NCBI RefSeq assembly: GCF_024323335.1
Contig: NC_066583.1
Coordinates: forward strand, 371,633,175 to 371,697,174
DNA length: 64,000 bases
Reading direction: 5' to 3'
Origin: Lathyrus oleraceus
Lineage: Eukaryota > Streptophyta > Magnoliopsida > Fabales > Fabaceae
This document shows, one piece after another, positions 35,900 to 46,737 of this stretch. Numbering within the stretch: the stretch's first letter is position 1; each line of letters opens with the position of its first letter. Made by a program: the position numbers and the translations under genes. The notes under the pieces are model-generated. The model saw only the letters and a program-made list of their open reading frames with translations, had not been told where the DNA came from and searched no databases.

Positions 35900-35925
35900 T
35901 GTGGGTTGTCTCCCACGAAGCGCTT
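35900..35925 (-). other. Conserved short hairpin after the Athila pol stop
   Basis: The minus strand contains GTGGG-AGACAA-CCCAC within GCGCTTCGTGGGAGACAACCC. It lies about 40-60 bp after the integrase stop. A closely similar sequence is, to my knowledge, common at this position in plant Athila elements. Confidence 0.5.
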
Positions 35926-35963
35926 TGTTTAATGTCGCAAGCTCGACATAAAATTAGTAAATG

Positions 35964-38599
35964 TTAATCTATAGGTTTAGGAGACAATACGTCTAAGTTC
36001 AGGACTTGCGAGTCTTCATTGTTTTCATCATAGTGATAATGTTTCAGACGCTGCCCGTTTACGATAAATGCTTCCATAGATTTGCCTTTAATTTCCACAG
36101 CTCCACTAGGGAAAACATTAGTAACTTGGAAAGGGCCTGACCATCTAGATCGTAGTTTTCCTGGGAATAACTTAAGTCTAGAGTTAAACAACAGGACTAC
36201 GTCGCCTTGTTTGAAAGTTTTCCTTGATATGCGCTTATCATGCCATTTTTTCGTCCTTTCTTTGTAGATTCTGGCATTTTCGTAAGCGTCTCGTCTAAGT
36301 TCCTCTAATTCGTTTATATCAAGGACTCGCATTTCACCGGCGGCCTTATAGTTTAAATTTAAATTTTAATAGCCCAATAGGCCTTATGTTCTAATTCTAC
36401 CTGGAGGTGGCAAGATTTACCATAAATAAGCCTAAATGGGGTTGTTCCTCTGGGAGTTTTGTAAGCAGTTCGATATGCCCATAAAGCTTCGGGTAATTTT
36501 GATGACCAGTCTTTCCTTGAGGTGGCGACTGTTTTTTCCAATATTTGTTTAATTTCTCTGTTAGACACTTCCAGTTGTCCACTGGTTTGAGGATGGTAAG
36601 GTGTCGCTACTCAATGTTTTACACCATACTTAAACAATAGTTTTTCGAGTATCTTAGATATGAAATGCGATCCACCATCACTGACTACTATTCTTGGGAC
36701 ACCAAATCTTGGAAAGATTATATTCTTAAAGAGTCTAGTTACTACTCATGTGTCGTTTGTTGGAGAAGCTATAGCTTCAATCCATTTTGATACGTATTCA
36801 ACCGCTACGAGTATGTACTTATTACCGAAAGAAGGTGGAAAAGGTCCCATGAAATCTATTCCCCACACGTCGAAAATCTCTACTTCCAAAATGCCCTTTT
36901 GTGGCATTTCGTCACGTCTAGATATGTTTCATGTGCGTTGACATCTATCACATTTCTTGACAGCAGCATGCACATCCTTCCATATGTTTGGCCAATAAAG
37001 ACCGGCTTGTAGGATTTTAGAACAGGTCTTGGATGTACTTGTGTGTCCACCATAAGGAGCGGAATGACAATGTTGGATTATACTTTCTATCTCTTCTTCA
37101 GGTATACATCGACGGAAAATACCATCGGGGCCTCTTTTGAAAAGTAAAGGGTCGTCCCAATAATAATGTTTTATGTCATGGAAGAATCGTTTCTTTTGTT
37201 GGTAGGATAAATCAAGTGGAACTATTCCGGCGGCTAAATAATTGACAAAGTCGGCGTGCCATGGTGTAACGCATACAGCCAAGGTGGTCTCTACTTGTTC
37301 ATCAGCTCTATTTTCTTCCAAATTAGCTATAAGTTTATCGTACGAGAAGTCATCGTTGATCGATGTTCTTTCTGGTTCCAGATTTTCAAGTCTAGAAATG
37401 TGATCTGCTACTACGTTTTCAGTTCCTTTTTTATCTTTGATTTCCAAATCAAATTCTTGTAACAACAAGATCCACCTTAGGAGTCTAGGTTTAGCGTCCT
37501 TTTTTGTTAGGAGGTACTTAATGGCAGCATGGTCAGTGTAAACGATTATTTTAGCTCCGACCAAGTAAGAACGAAATTTATCTAGTGCAAATACTACTGC
37601 TAGAAGTTCTTTCTCGGTCGTGGCGTAATTCATTTGTGCTTCATCTAGAGTTCTACTTGCATAATATATGACGTGGAGTTTTTTATCCTTTCTTTGTCCT
37701 AAAACAGCGCCTACGGCGTAGTCACTTGCGTCACACATTATTTCGAATGGTTCATTCCAATCCGGAGTCTGCATTATGGGCGCGGAGATTAATGCTTGTT
37801 TAAGCGTTTGAAATGCTTCTAAACATTTATTGCCGAAGATGAATTCAACATCTTTCATTAATAATCCGGTTAAAGGCTTAGTTATTTTAGAGAAATCTTT
37901 AATAAATCGTCGATAAAAACCGGCATGTCCTAAGAAGCTTCGTACTTCTCTCACAGTTTTCGGAGGTTGAAGGTTTTCGATTACTTCTATTTTAGCTTTG
38001 TCTACTTCAATTCCTCTATTTGATATAATGTGTCCTAAAACAATTCCTTCTTGTACCATAAAGTGACATTTTTCCCAATTAAGTACTAGGTTTACTTTTA
38101 CACATCGTTCTAGAACTCTTTCTAGGTTTTCCAGACATTCTTCGAAACTTTGCCCGCATATGGAAAAGTCATCCATAAAGACTTCCATGATGTTTTCGAG
38201 AAAATCGGTGAATATTGCCATCATGCACCTTTGGAAGGTTGCAGGAGCATTGCACAAGCCAAACGACATTCGTCGATAAGCGAAGGTACCAAAAGGACAT
38301 GTGAATGTTGTCTTTTCTTGGTCATCAGGATGAATTGGTATTTGAAAGAAGCCTGAGTAACCGTCTAGATAGCAGAAATGAGAATGCTTTGCTAATCGTT
38401 CTAACATCTGGTCTATGAATGGTAAAGGAAAATGATCTTTTCGGGTTGCTTTGTTTAGCTTTCTATAATCAATGCATATTCTCCATCCCGATTCGATTCG
38501 TTTGGTTATAGTTTCTCCTTTTTCATTTTCGATAACTGTTATACCTCCTTTCTTTGGTACTGCGTGTACAGGACTAACCCATTTGCTATCAGATATAGG
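35964..38599 (-). pseudogene. Athila pol: RT (rest), RNase H, integrase; several breaks
   Basis: In element order the RT continues from the insertion site ([50 protein letters not shown], catalytic FMDDF near 38160). RNase H follows ([34 protein letters not shown]), then the integrase zinc finger (H...CDRCQRT near 36950). This part is one open frame to 36929. The integrase core is broken by in-frame TGA codons near 36927, 36748 and 36613 and a one-base deletion near 36355. Its last part (36332-35964) is the integrase C-terminal domain. RT/RNase H would make cDNA and integrase would insert it. The N-terminal half of the frame is at 61849-64000. Confidence 0.85.
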
Positions 38600-41500
38600 T
38601 GTAACACCTCAAAATTTGCCCTCCTCTCTTGGGACTAGCATAATATATTGCATGTCATTTGTAGGTCATTAGGCATTGCATATTGCATATCATGTGGTTA
38701 CATTGTGTAAATCATCCTCCTAAGTCTTGGTCAGAAGATAAGAGGTTATGATGCAAGCCTAGGGTTTTATTGACTGATCATTAGCCATCTGAGGATTGGG
38801 CTATGAATTAGGGTTTCATGATTCTCAAGGGGATTGGTCTTGATCTTGGTTGAAATGGTACATCATCATCATCATGGTATTGATATTATCCAAGAGGTTC
38901 AAGAGTTTGATCATACACCTTGAGATTAGGGTTTTGACCACTGGTCAACCCTAATCATCTGCATTGGGCCAATCAGGGCATGGCAAGGAGGTGGGGTCTA
39001 TAGTGGATATGGGGATCATCATGTGATTATATTGAGCTTATGGAGGCTAGGGTTTCATCCTTGAGCCATTTCATCAGAGAATTGGGGCTCAGCTTGATCA
39101 GTGCATTGCCAAATTCATCTATCAGTTGAAAAAGTCAACTGTGGTCAACTGTGCTTGATTTTATGGATTTGGAGGTGGGAGAGAGTTGGATACACTTCAT
39201 TCATGTCTAAACAAGTTTCATTTGACATTTCAAACCTCAAGAATGAAGAAAATAAAGTCAGGAGAAAAGTTGCCAAAAATAGAAAGTGACTTGTAATGGA
39301 AGTTTCCAAAAATGGAAAGTTTTTCACCACAAAATTACATGTCCAAAAAAGCTTCAAATGGATTTTTGTTCAACATGAAAGTTGTAGATCTTGCTCTCAC
39401 CTTTCCAAAAAGTCCAAGAACTTGAATTTCCCATGTATGGTTGACAAGATATGGTCCATTCATTTTCCAAAAATGCCTAAAATCAAAGTGGCATAACTTT
39501 CACATGGAATGTCCAATTTGAGTGATTTTTCTTGGAGCAAACCACATTTCACATGTACTTTCATGTTGCATAATCAAAATTCATCAAAAGAAGGCATGGC
39601 AAAAAGTCATTTTCCAAGTGAATTCATGTGTATTTTTGGCATGGCATAGTGAATTTGACATTTACAAGGCATTGGTACATGAAACCACTTCCAACACACT
39701 CCAAATATCAAATGTGACTTGTGTGAACATTCATTTTACTGTTACATTGCCAATTGGAGAAGGTCATTTTTGGACTTTCACTTAAAATGCAATTAACACT
39801 AATCATTTGGATTTTTGATAATTGTGATTAAGGGAATGGATTAGCAGGGGTATATATTGTTAATCATAACAGAAATTGTTAAACACATCACATTTCTCAA
39901 GGATCATAACAGAATTTCCCTCCAATTCTCTCAAATTCTCCAAAAAACTTCATCACACTTTTTCATCAATTCTTGTGGATTTCTTCATCAAACTTGCCCG
40001 TGTTCATTGGATCTACACTCCATAAGCAATTGTGAGTGACTGTTTTGCTGAATTCGTGGCTAAAGCTTCAAGAAAGTGGACTGTTCAAAGCTTACACAAC
40101 AATGGAGTTTTGAAGATTCTTGCAATTGGTGCTGTTTCGAGCTAGCCTAATCACTCCATTCAACTTCTTCATCAATAAGCATCATCTGTTTTGGTGAATT
40201 ACGCGTGGAAACATCAAGATTCGCAGCTGCCATCATCATAAGGTGCCAATTCGATTTCCTTAATTGTGTGAATCATGATATGCGTTTTGTAGGCCTTGCA
40301 GTGTAGATCTTCATGATGCTTATAGTTTTTAATTTGATTGAGTATTGGATGAGAAATCTGAGTTTGAATGTTTGGATGTGATTCTTTTTTCACTCGATCC
40401 CGTCGTTATGCTTAGAGTTAGGTTAAATCGTTTACATATCTTTAATCCTTGTTGGAAGACGGTTCTAATGATTATAAGTTTGTTGAATTTGGTGAGAATT
40501 TGTTGTTCTTCATTTTCTGCAAATTCTGGTGATGTTTTGGTGAAGAACCGATGAAACTCGCGTTTGATCCTATATCCGCCTGGCTTGGTTTTAAAATGTG
40601 TTTCCCGCCATGCCTCAACCAATAGAAACGCGCCATTGCGTTTAAGTGGAACGGCGCCGTTTTGGCCAAGTTCTTAAGTATTACAAGTTTGCCATTATCA
40701 GATTAATTGGATTTATTTCTTATTTCTTTTTAATTTCTTTTTCATTTTTGATGCTTGATCTTTAGAAAATCATAACTCACTCATTTTTTATCCAAATTGA
40801 GTGAGGTTTTTTTCATGATGCTCCTTGTAATGTGTAGAATTTAATCATGATTTTTGTGATTTTTGTGCATGTGTGGAAAATTAAAATGCTTAGGGATTGA
40901 TTCAATGTGTTCATTTTGTATATGTCTTGCCATATCTTTCATAAAATGATGATGCTTTCAAAGAAATGGATGAAATTTTTTGTGCATGTTCTGGACACTT
41001 TGATGGTGATTTTCATGTAGAGTTTGTAATTTTTGGATGCCTGGATGTTGAGATATGAATTTTTGAATAGAGGTGTGACAATTTGTGTCACACCAAGCTT
41101 GATGAACTTCCTGATTTTATTTAAAATGCTTAGGGATGTTGATTTGAGCTGAAATTTTGCATGGTTGAACATATGAATGTTGAGATCACATGTAAGTTTT
41201 TCTGGAATTTTTGATATCATTTTCTATTTGATTGATAATTTTCTTCTCTGTATGGTCATTTGGTGACATTGTGTGACACATGTTCGCATTTTGCTTGTGA
41301 AATTCTCATGGTGTATTGGATGGATGTGGAATTCGACATGTGGAGTGTAGACACATTATAGGTCATTGTGGTTTTGATCCCATTCATTTATCTTGTATTG
41401 TCACTGTTTTTTGATTTTTGGAAGTTGATGCTTGTTTGGATACCTTGTGTTGGCTTGTTTGAAATTGTCTGAACTTCTTGATTTTCATTGACCTACTTCC

Positions 41501-43466
41501 ATTGATCCAAATGAGCTGAAATTTGACATGCTATTCATTGGATATGTTCTGTTGATACTTGAATTTTTGTGGAATTAATTGAAGGGTTTTGGTATGGATT
41601 TGATTGAGGTCATTCTGTTTGGTCATTTGAGGTTGCAAATTGCATGTGTGATACCTTTTTGTGCATAAAAGGATAATGGTGATTGATATGAGCATGGGAC
41701 CAATTGCATTTGCTTTTGATTTGTTTTAATGTGATTTTGGATAATTTTCACTTGCTGTTTTGATTTTTTCCTCTCCTTTGGACCCTAGGCTTGGCCTAGT
41801 GGTCTAGTTTCTCATGTTTGGTTTGGATTTTCAGGTTGAAATGCAAAAGGCTAAAGGGGAAAATTCAAGTTGTAAATTGAGTTTGTTTGATGTTGTAAAC
41901 TAACATTGACCTTGTGTTGTAGGGTTTGATGCTTGAGTTTGAGCTCATGGCTTTCACTTATGTGCATTAACTTGTGTTTGATTGTACAGATTAACATTTG
42001 CTGTTTACTGTTGATTTGTCTGAGTACTGATGATACTTGATTGATTTCAGGTACATTTAGTTGCTTACAGTTCCTTGAGAACTTGCTTGCTGTTGCTTGG
42101 TTTTTAAACCAATTGAGGTAGACTTCCTATTCTCCATGTAGTCTGGAAGACCTGGCCTGTTACTTGGCCAGGCAACTGTCTGAAGTCCTCCTTAAGAGGC
42201 GATGTTTGTGCTTGTTTACTTTTGTGCCAAGCAGGTAAAGACCTTGATTAAGGCAATTGGTGGATCAAAGAGATATGCAATCTATCTCCCACTATTCTGT
42301 TGAGTCGTCCCTCTGCTCACACCACTGTGTTGACGCATTGGGACATTAACCCAAGATCTTGTACTTTGTACAGTTGTGTCAGAGTCTTGAGCGTAGAAGG
42401 GTCCCTCCATTCTGGACCCACGCTCCTTTGTCTGAAGCTCTCCCTGGCCAGGGATAAGAGCTGTGAAGTCTCATCTTCACTCACCTTTCATCAGCTTCAC
42501 CTTAGCCTCTCAATGGCAAGGTTAAGAGCTAACTCTACCCTTGTACAGATGACTTGCCTTGGCAGTCGAACCCTTTGTTTGAGCCTCACTTGATTGGATA
42601 TAGTGTGTGCTATGTGAAATACTTGCTTTGTTTTGTTTATGATTGCATGCTTGTTTTTCCTGGTTAGGATTAGCTTGCTTATGCAAGTCAGGATAGAAAC
42701 CTTTACATAGGGCAATGATGCATGATAACACTAGGCTCGAGTCCAGCTCCCTGGTAGTGTGTCTCCCTTTGTATCTGGCTAGAATTTCTATCCCTTTCAG
42801 GGGAACTACGTCGCCCTGATCCTCGTTCCAGATGAGGTACGTAGGCAGGAGGTCGTGCGAGACCTCTCCGGGCACTTTTTTTCTTTTTTGTATGTTTGTC
42901 TGACAATTGCTAGGCTCGAGTTCCCGACTCCTTAGCAACTTGTTGTTTGTTTGTTCTTGTTGTGTGCTTGGAAGCCGGTGTAAGTCCATCAAGTGGCATC
43001 TGGGTTCCAGTGTGTGTCTGTTTTGGTTCGGATGCTGATGTAAGTCCAGCGATTGGCGTTCGGGTTCCATGTTTGCCTGTGTTTGTGTGTGTCCTGTTTG
43101 GCGTGCGTGAGCCGAACTACGGCAACTCTGATTCTCGTTCCAGACGAGATACGTAGGCATAGGACGCGATGTCCTAGCGAGCCCTCTTCCTCTTAACCCC
43201 ACCCGCGTTCCTTGTGTGTGTGTGATGTTTTAGCAACCTTTTCTTTCTTTTAGAACGTGGATCCCGTCGAGTACGACGGACGTGAGGGGTGCTAATACCT
43301 TCCCCTTGCGTAACCGACTCCCTTACCCTTTCTCTTTGGTCGCGAGACCATGCTTTTTCCAGGTTTCTCTGAGCGTTTCCTTTCCCTATTTTGGGATAAA
43401 TAACGCGCAGTGGCGGCTCTGTTTGTTTTTGTTTTAGCCCGCCGGTTGTTTTTCGCGGATGCGACA
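38600..43466 (+). repeat. 5' LTR of Ogre B
   Basis: The LTR runs TGTAACACCTCAAAATTTGC...GGATGCGACA. It is followed by GC and the primer binding site. Shared sequence with the 3' copy extends two bases further to 43468. It contains TTAGGGTTT motifs (38758-39050), paired GTCAAC sites (39134-39149), a TATATATT box at 39851, and two GAACTACG hairpin units at 42803-42869 and 43114-43176. Small open frames inside it occur identically in the other LTR and have no protein character. Confidence 0.93.
39851..39858 (+). promoter_or_regulatory. TATA box of the Ogre B 5' LTR
   Basis: TATATATT in the context GCAGGGGTATATATTG, about 1.25 kb into the LTR and downstream of the W-box-like sites. It is conserved in the 3' LTR at 58231. 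It is the best promoter candidate for the genomic transcript. Confidence 0.45.
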
Positions 43467-43468
43467 GC

Positions 43469-43488
43469 TGGCGACTCTGCTGGGGATT
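43469..43488 (+). other. Primer binding site of Ogre B (tRNA-Arg-like)
   Basis: TGGCGACTCTGCTGGGGATT starts two bases after the LTR CA. It matches the complement of a plant tRNA-Arg 3' end with about three mismatches and shares its first 17 bases with the Ogre A site. Confidence 0.85.
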
Positions 43489-44523
43489 CCAACAAGATGT
43501 TGACCTGTGCTGGTCCATCTTCCCTAAGCGAGTCCTTCCTAGCGTGCTAGGATAGTTTAGGTTGCTTGTTTTTCTTTATTTATTGCATTTATTATTCTAA
43601 CAGTGTATATATTTGCATAAATATTTGCATGCATCATACTATCATGTTGTTGCCGTCCTCTGTGCAGGTGGTTCCTTGGTTTTGGGATGGGTGTTCTGAG
43701 TGGGGCTAAAACCCAGGCCCGAGTATACACCTAGGACTAGTGTGGTCTCATGTTGCCTCCTTCATGTTAGGTCAACATGTGCCTGGCAACGTGATGTACC
43801 ACAAGCCGGACGAGGTTCATTTGATAGTGCTTTCCTCTGTGGGGTACTCCACTTTGGTTGAGTTACTTCATCTGAGCTGTTGACTCTGGTGACCGATCAT
43901 TTCCCGGATCTTTGGTTTAGACGATCTTAAGAGAGCTACAATGGCACACCCGAAAGGGCAAACCCATTGAGTATCTTTGCCCGATTGTCGAGACTATTAT
44001 CCGCCTTAGGATGACCTGATTAGGATTTACCTGTGAGGGGAGGGTGATTCTTTCGGATGCATGTTCAGATGGTGACTCAGATGGTGACTTTTGGTTCCGT
44101 TGATCAGGGTCCTATTTATAAGTCGGATTTATGGCCATTTATTCCTGAGACGCCGAAATGCTGTCCGAGTTATTTATCAGTGGGGATCCGTTTATTTCAG
44201 GATTCCCCGGGCCGATTCAAAGATTATTGGGTATCTGCTCAAAGATTGTTTGGTGATGATGATGGTGTATCAGTCAGTTCCGTTTATTTCGGAACCTTTG
44301 AGTTGGATTTGTGGTTACATGTTCCCTCAGATGGTTGTGATCGGTTCAGAAATCAGGGTTGTAACTCAGAGTGCAGATGATCAGATGACTTGGAGGATGG
44401 CAATGCATTGCATTCATTCATCAGCATCATTTCATAATGCATTTACCTGCATCTAACACATGTTTACCCATATGCAGGGACATTTTTGATCGAGATCCTG
44501 GTAGAGAGACTTTCTGTTCAGAT
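43489..44523 (+). other. Ogre B 5' leader
   Basis: A leader of about 1 kb with short overlapping frames only. Just upstream of ORF1, a TTTACCCATATGCAG site at about 44464-44478 is acceptor-like. Confidence 0.6.
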
Positions 44524-46224
44524 ATGAGGACCGGTTTGAAGCATGATGTTGCCTACAGTTTCTTCGACCCAGAGATTGGTGTGCTGAGAGATATGATAGC
44601 ATTGATTACACCCGACCATGTGGGGATGTTCAGGGAGGCATACGGTGGTATCCTGAAGATGGTTTTCAGACTCACTGACAGCGACAGGAGCGCCATTCAT
44701 ACTCTTCTCCAGTTCTATGATCCGGGGCTGAGATGTTTTTTTTTTCCAGATTATTTGTTGGGGCCTCTGATGGAGGATTATGCTAGCATCCTGGGTATGC
44801 AGATCCGTGATCAGATTCCTTTCCATACTACTAGGGTGGAGCCTGATGTCCTTGGGATTTCCCGTGCTCTTTATTTGAGTCCGGAAATGATCAAGGAGGG
44901 TTTGAAGGAAAAGGGGAAATTACCTGGATTTCATTTGAGTTTCTTGGAAGCTAATGCCAAGGAACATGCTGCAGTGGGTAATTGGAAGACGGTTTGTGCT
45001 TTGGTGGCTGTGAGCATTTATGGGATTATTTTGTTTCCTAATCAGAAGAGCTTTGTGGACCATAATGCTATCAGATTGTTCATGCAGAGAAATCCTATTC
45101 CTACTCTGATCAGAGATGTCTATTACTCGGTTCATAACAGGAACGAGAAGCGACGAGGGGGTTTGATCCGGTGCTGTGCTCAGTTGCTATTCAGGTGGTT
45201 TATGGGGTATTTGCCTTCCCGAGGTGCTTTTGCTCATCTTGATCCTACTGTCAGGTGGTCATTCAGGTTGATGGGTTTGCGGGCTGCTGACATCGCTTGG
45301 ACTCATAATGGTATGGCTGGACGGGATTTTATATACAGTTGTGGGAGTCTTCCCAATGTGCCTCTTGTGGGAGTTCAGGGCTGCATCAATTACAACCCGG
45401 TGCTTCTCAGGAGACAGATGGGGTTTGCTGTAGAAGGTCCTCCTCTCAGTCGAGAGATTCAGGAGTCTTTTTACTTCCCGATTGATGGTAATCAGGCCAA
45501 GCTGAGGCAAGTATTGGATGAGTGGCGTGATATCCAGAGGAAGGGTAAAGTCCCTTATGGCAAGGTCAACAGTTGGTATTTTCCTCTATTTGATGATTGG
45601 TTGCGGAAGAGGATAGAGATCACACTTCTACCATTTCCGGGAGGTGATCCTTGGTGTCCTATGATTGAGGGTCCGAGTTCTTCTGTCAGTATGGAAGAGT
45701 TCCTCGAGATGAAGAGAGCCAGAGATCAGTTGCTTGCAGAGAAAGCGGAATTGGAGATGAGTGTTGCTCGGATTCAGATGGCCAACCAGGAGATCAAAGT
45801 GAAGATGGAAGATCAAGATAAGCGACATGCCCTGGAAGCAAAGCGCTTTGAGATGGATACTGCCTACTACGGGAAGATCAGCCAAGCTTTAGCGTCATCT
45901 ACCAGAGAGCATGACATCACTAAGGAGAAGCTAGCCAGAGCCTCGAAGGTCATTGAAGATGAAAAGAGGAGGCAAATCCTCGTGCGAGATCAGAGAGACG
46001 CCAGAGCTAGAGTCCTCGCTGCAGAGTGGGAAGCAGAGAAAGCGAAGATCATCGCCGAAAGGGATCATTACCTGGCAGAGAGAGATCATTACTTCAGGCA
46101 GATGAAGATTCACCAGAAGGAGGTGGGGAGATTACAGCAGGAGAACACCGAGCTCAGGTTCGCCGTAGAGTTCGCGAAGATGGAAGCTGAGATAGGGCCA
46201 TCGGTGGGACCCTCATCAGGCTAG
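44524..46224 (+). CDS. Ogre B ORF1, DUF7745/plant-mobile-domain-like with coiled coil
   Basis: The frame is open from 44437. The ATG at 44524 (MRTGLKHDVAYSFFDPEIG) aligns best with the Ogre A start, giving 566 residues. Residues 1-380 hold the mobile-domain-like block: LLQFYDPGLRCFFFPDYLL, MEDYASILGM, ALVAVSIYGIILFPN, FVDHNAIRLF, RRGGLIRCCAQLLFRWF, and GCINYNPVLLRRQMG. Residues about 390-550 are a long charged coiled coil (MKRARDQLLAEKAELE onward). There is no stop or frameshift, in contrast to Ogre A. ORF1 is an Ogre-specific extra gene with unknown role. The coiled coil suggests self-association, possibly with Gag or the RNA. It sits upstream of gag with a 0.5-kb gap. Confidence 0.85.
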   Translation: MRTGLKHDVAYSFFDPEIGVLRDMIALITPDHVGMFREAYGGILKMVFRLTDSDRSAIHTLLQFYDPGLRCFFFPDYLLGPLMEDYASILGMQIRDQIPFHTTRVEPDVLGISRALYLSPEMIKEGLKEKGKLPGFHLSFLEANAKEHAAVGNWKTVCALVAVSIYGIILFPNQKSFVDHNAIRLFMQRNPIPTLIRDVYYSVHNRNEKRRGGLIRCCAQLLFRWFMGYLPSRGAFAHLDPTVRWSFRLMGLRAADIAWTHNGMAGRDFIYSCGSLPNVPLVGVQGCINYNPVLLRRQMGFAVEGPPLSREIQESFYFPIDGNQAKLRQVLDEWRDIQRKGKVPYGKVNSWYFPLFDDWLRKRIEITLLPFPGGDPWCPMIEGPSSSVSMEEFLEMKRARDQLLAEKAELEMSVARIQMANQEIKVKMEDQDKRHALEAKRFEMDTAYYGKISQALASSTREHDITKEKLARASKVIEDEKRRQILVRDQRDARARVLAAEWEAEKAKIIAERDHYLAERDHYFRQMKIHQKEVGRLQQENTELRFAVEFAKMEAEIGPSVGPSSG

Positions 46225-46737
46225 CTTTGTCATTTGTGTTGGATTACCGTCAGGCTTGTTGACGGAATTCATTTTGCTTGTATTTCTTTCCCGATTCTGG
46301 AGATTTGTATCTGATTTGATGTATGACTATGGCACTTATTGTGCATTTTGTTATGTGATGGTTGTTTTCATTCAGTGATTGATCTTCAAGCTTTATTTGC
46401 TTTGCCGTATGCACTCACACAAGCACACACGTGGTTGGGGGTATTTTGCTAAATCATATATCTCTGATCTGTATGATGAAATCAAGTGCTGAATGTCAGA
46501 ATATCGCTGCCGGATTATTATTTGTCTCAATGAAGCCAGGATCGAGAGACAAAGTGTTCCTCATGTGGATAAACACTGCATTCATGCATGATCATAATAA
46601 CTTGTGTTTTATTTTGCAGGTATCTGTTGCTAACGTGCTTGATTGTTTCAGGAATCATTGCTCGTGCTCGCAGAGCTGTACCTTTGCACTCAACTCGTCC
46701 TCACAGATACTTCACCAGGCACAATACTCCCAGACTG
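46225..46737 (+). other. ORF1-gag spacer with acceptor-like sites
   Basis: Non-coding. Two acceptor-like sites lie just ahead of gag: TTTTATTTTGCAG ending at 46619 and TTGATTGTTTCAG ending at 46651. The gag frame is open from 46588. The sites could allow gag to be expressed from a spliced RNA lacking ORF1. Confidence 0.45.

Noticed and set aside
42522..43202. 226-codon minus-strand frame in the Ogre B 5' LTR
   Set aside because: It is split in the 3' LTR copy by a 1-bp indel in a T run and contains the GAACTACG hairpin units in antisense, so it is not a conserved protein.
39101..43518. Small open frames repeated at 39101-43518 and 57481-61582
   Set aside because: They are duplicated only because both lie in the two Ogre B LTRs. 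They occur on both strands, overlap each other and show no protein-like pattern.
44057..44456. Overlapping 107- and 121-codon frames in the Ogre B leader
   Set aside because: They overlap in different frames, have no counterpart in Ogre A and resemble leader sequence; ORF1 starts later.
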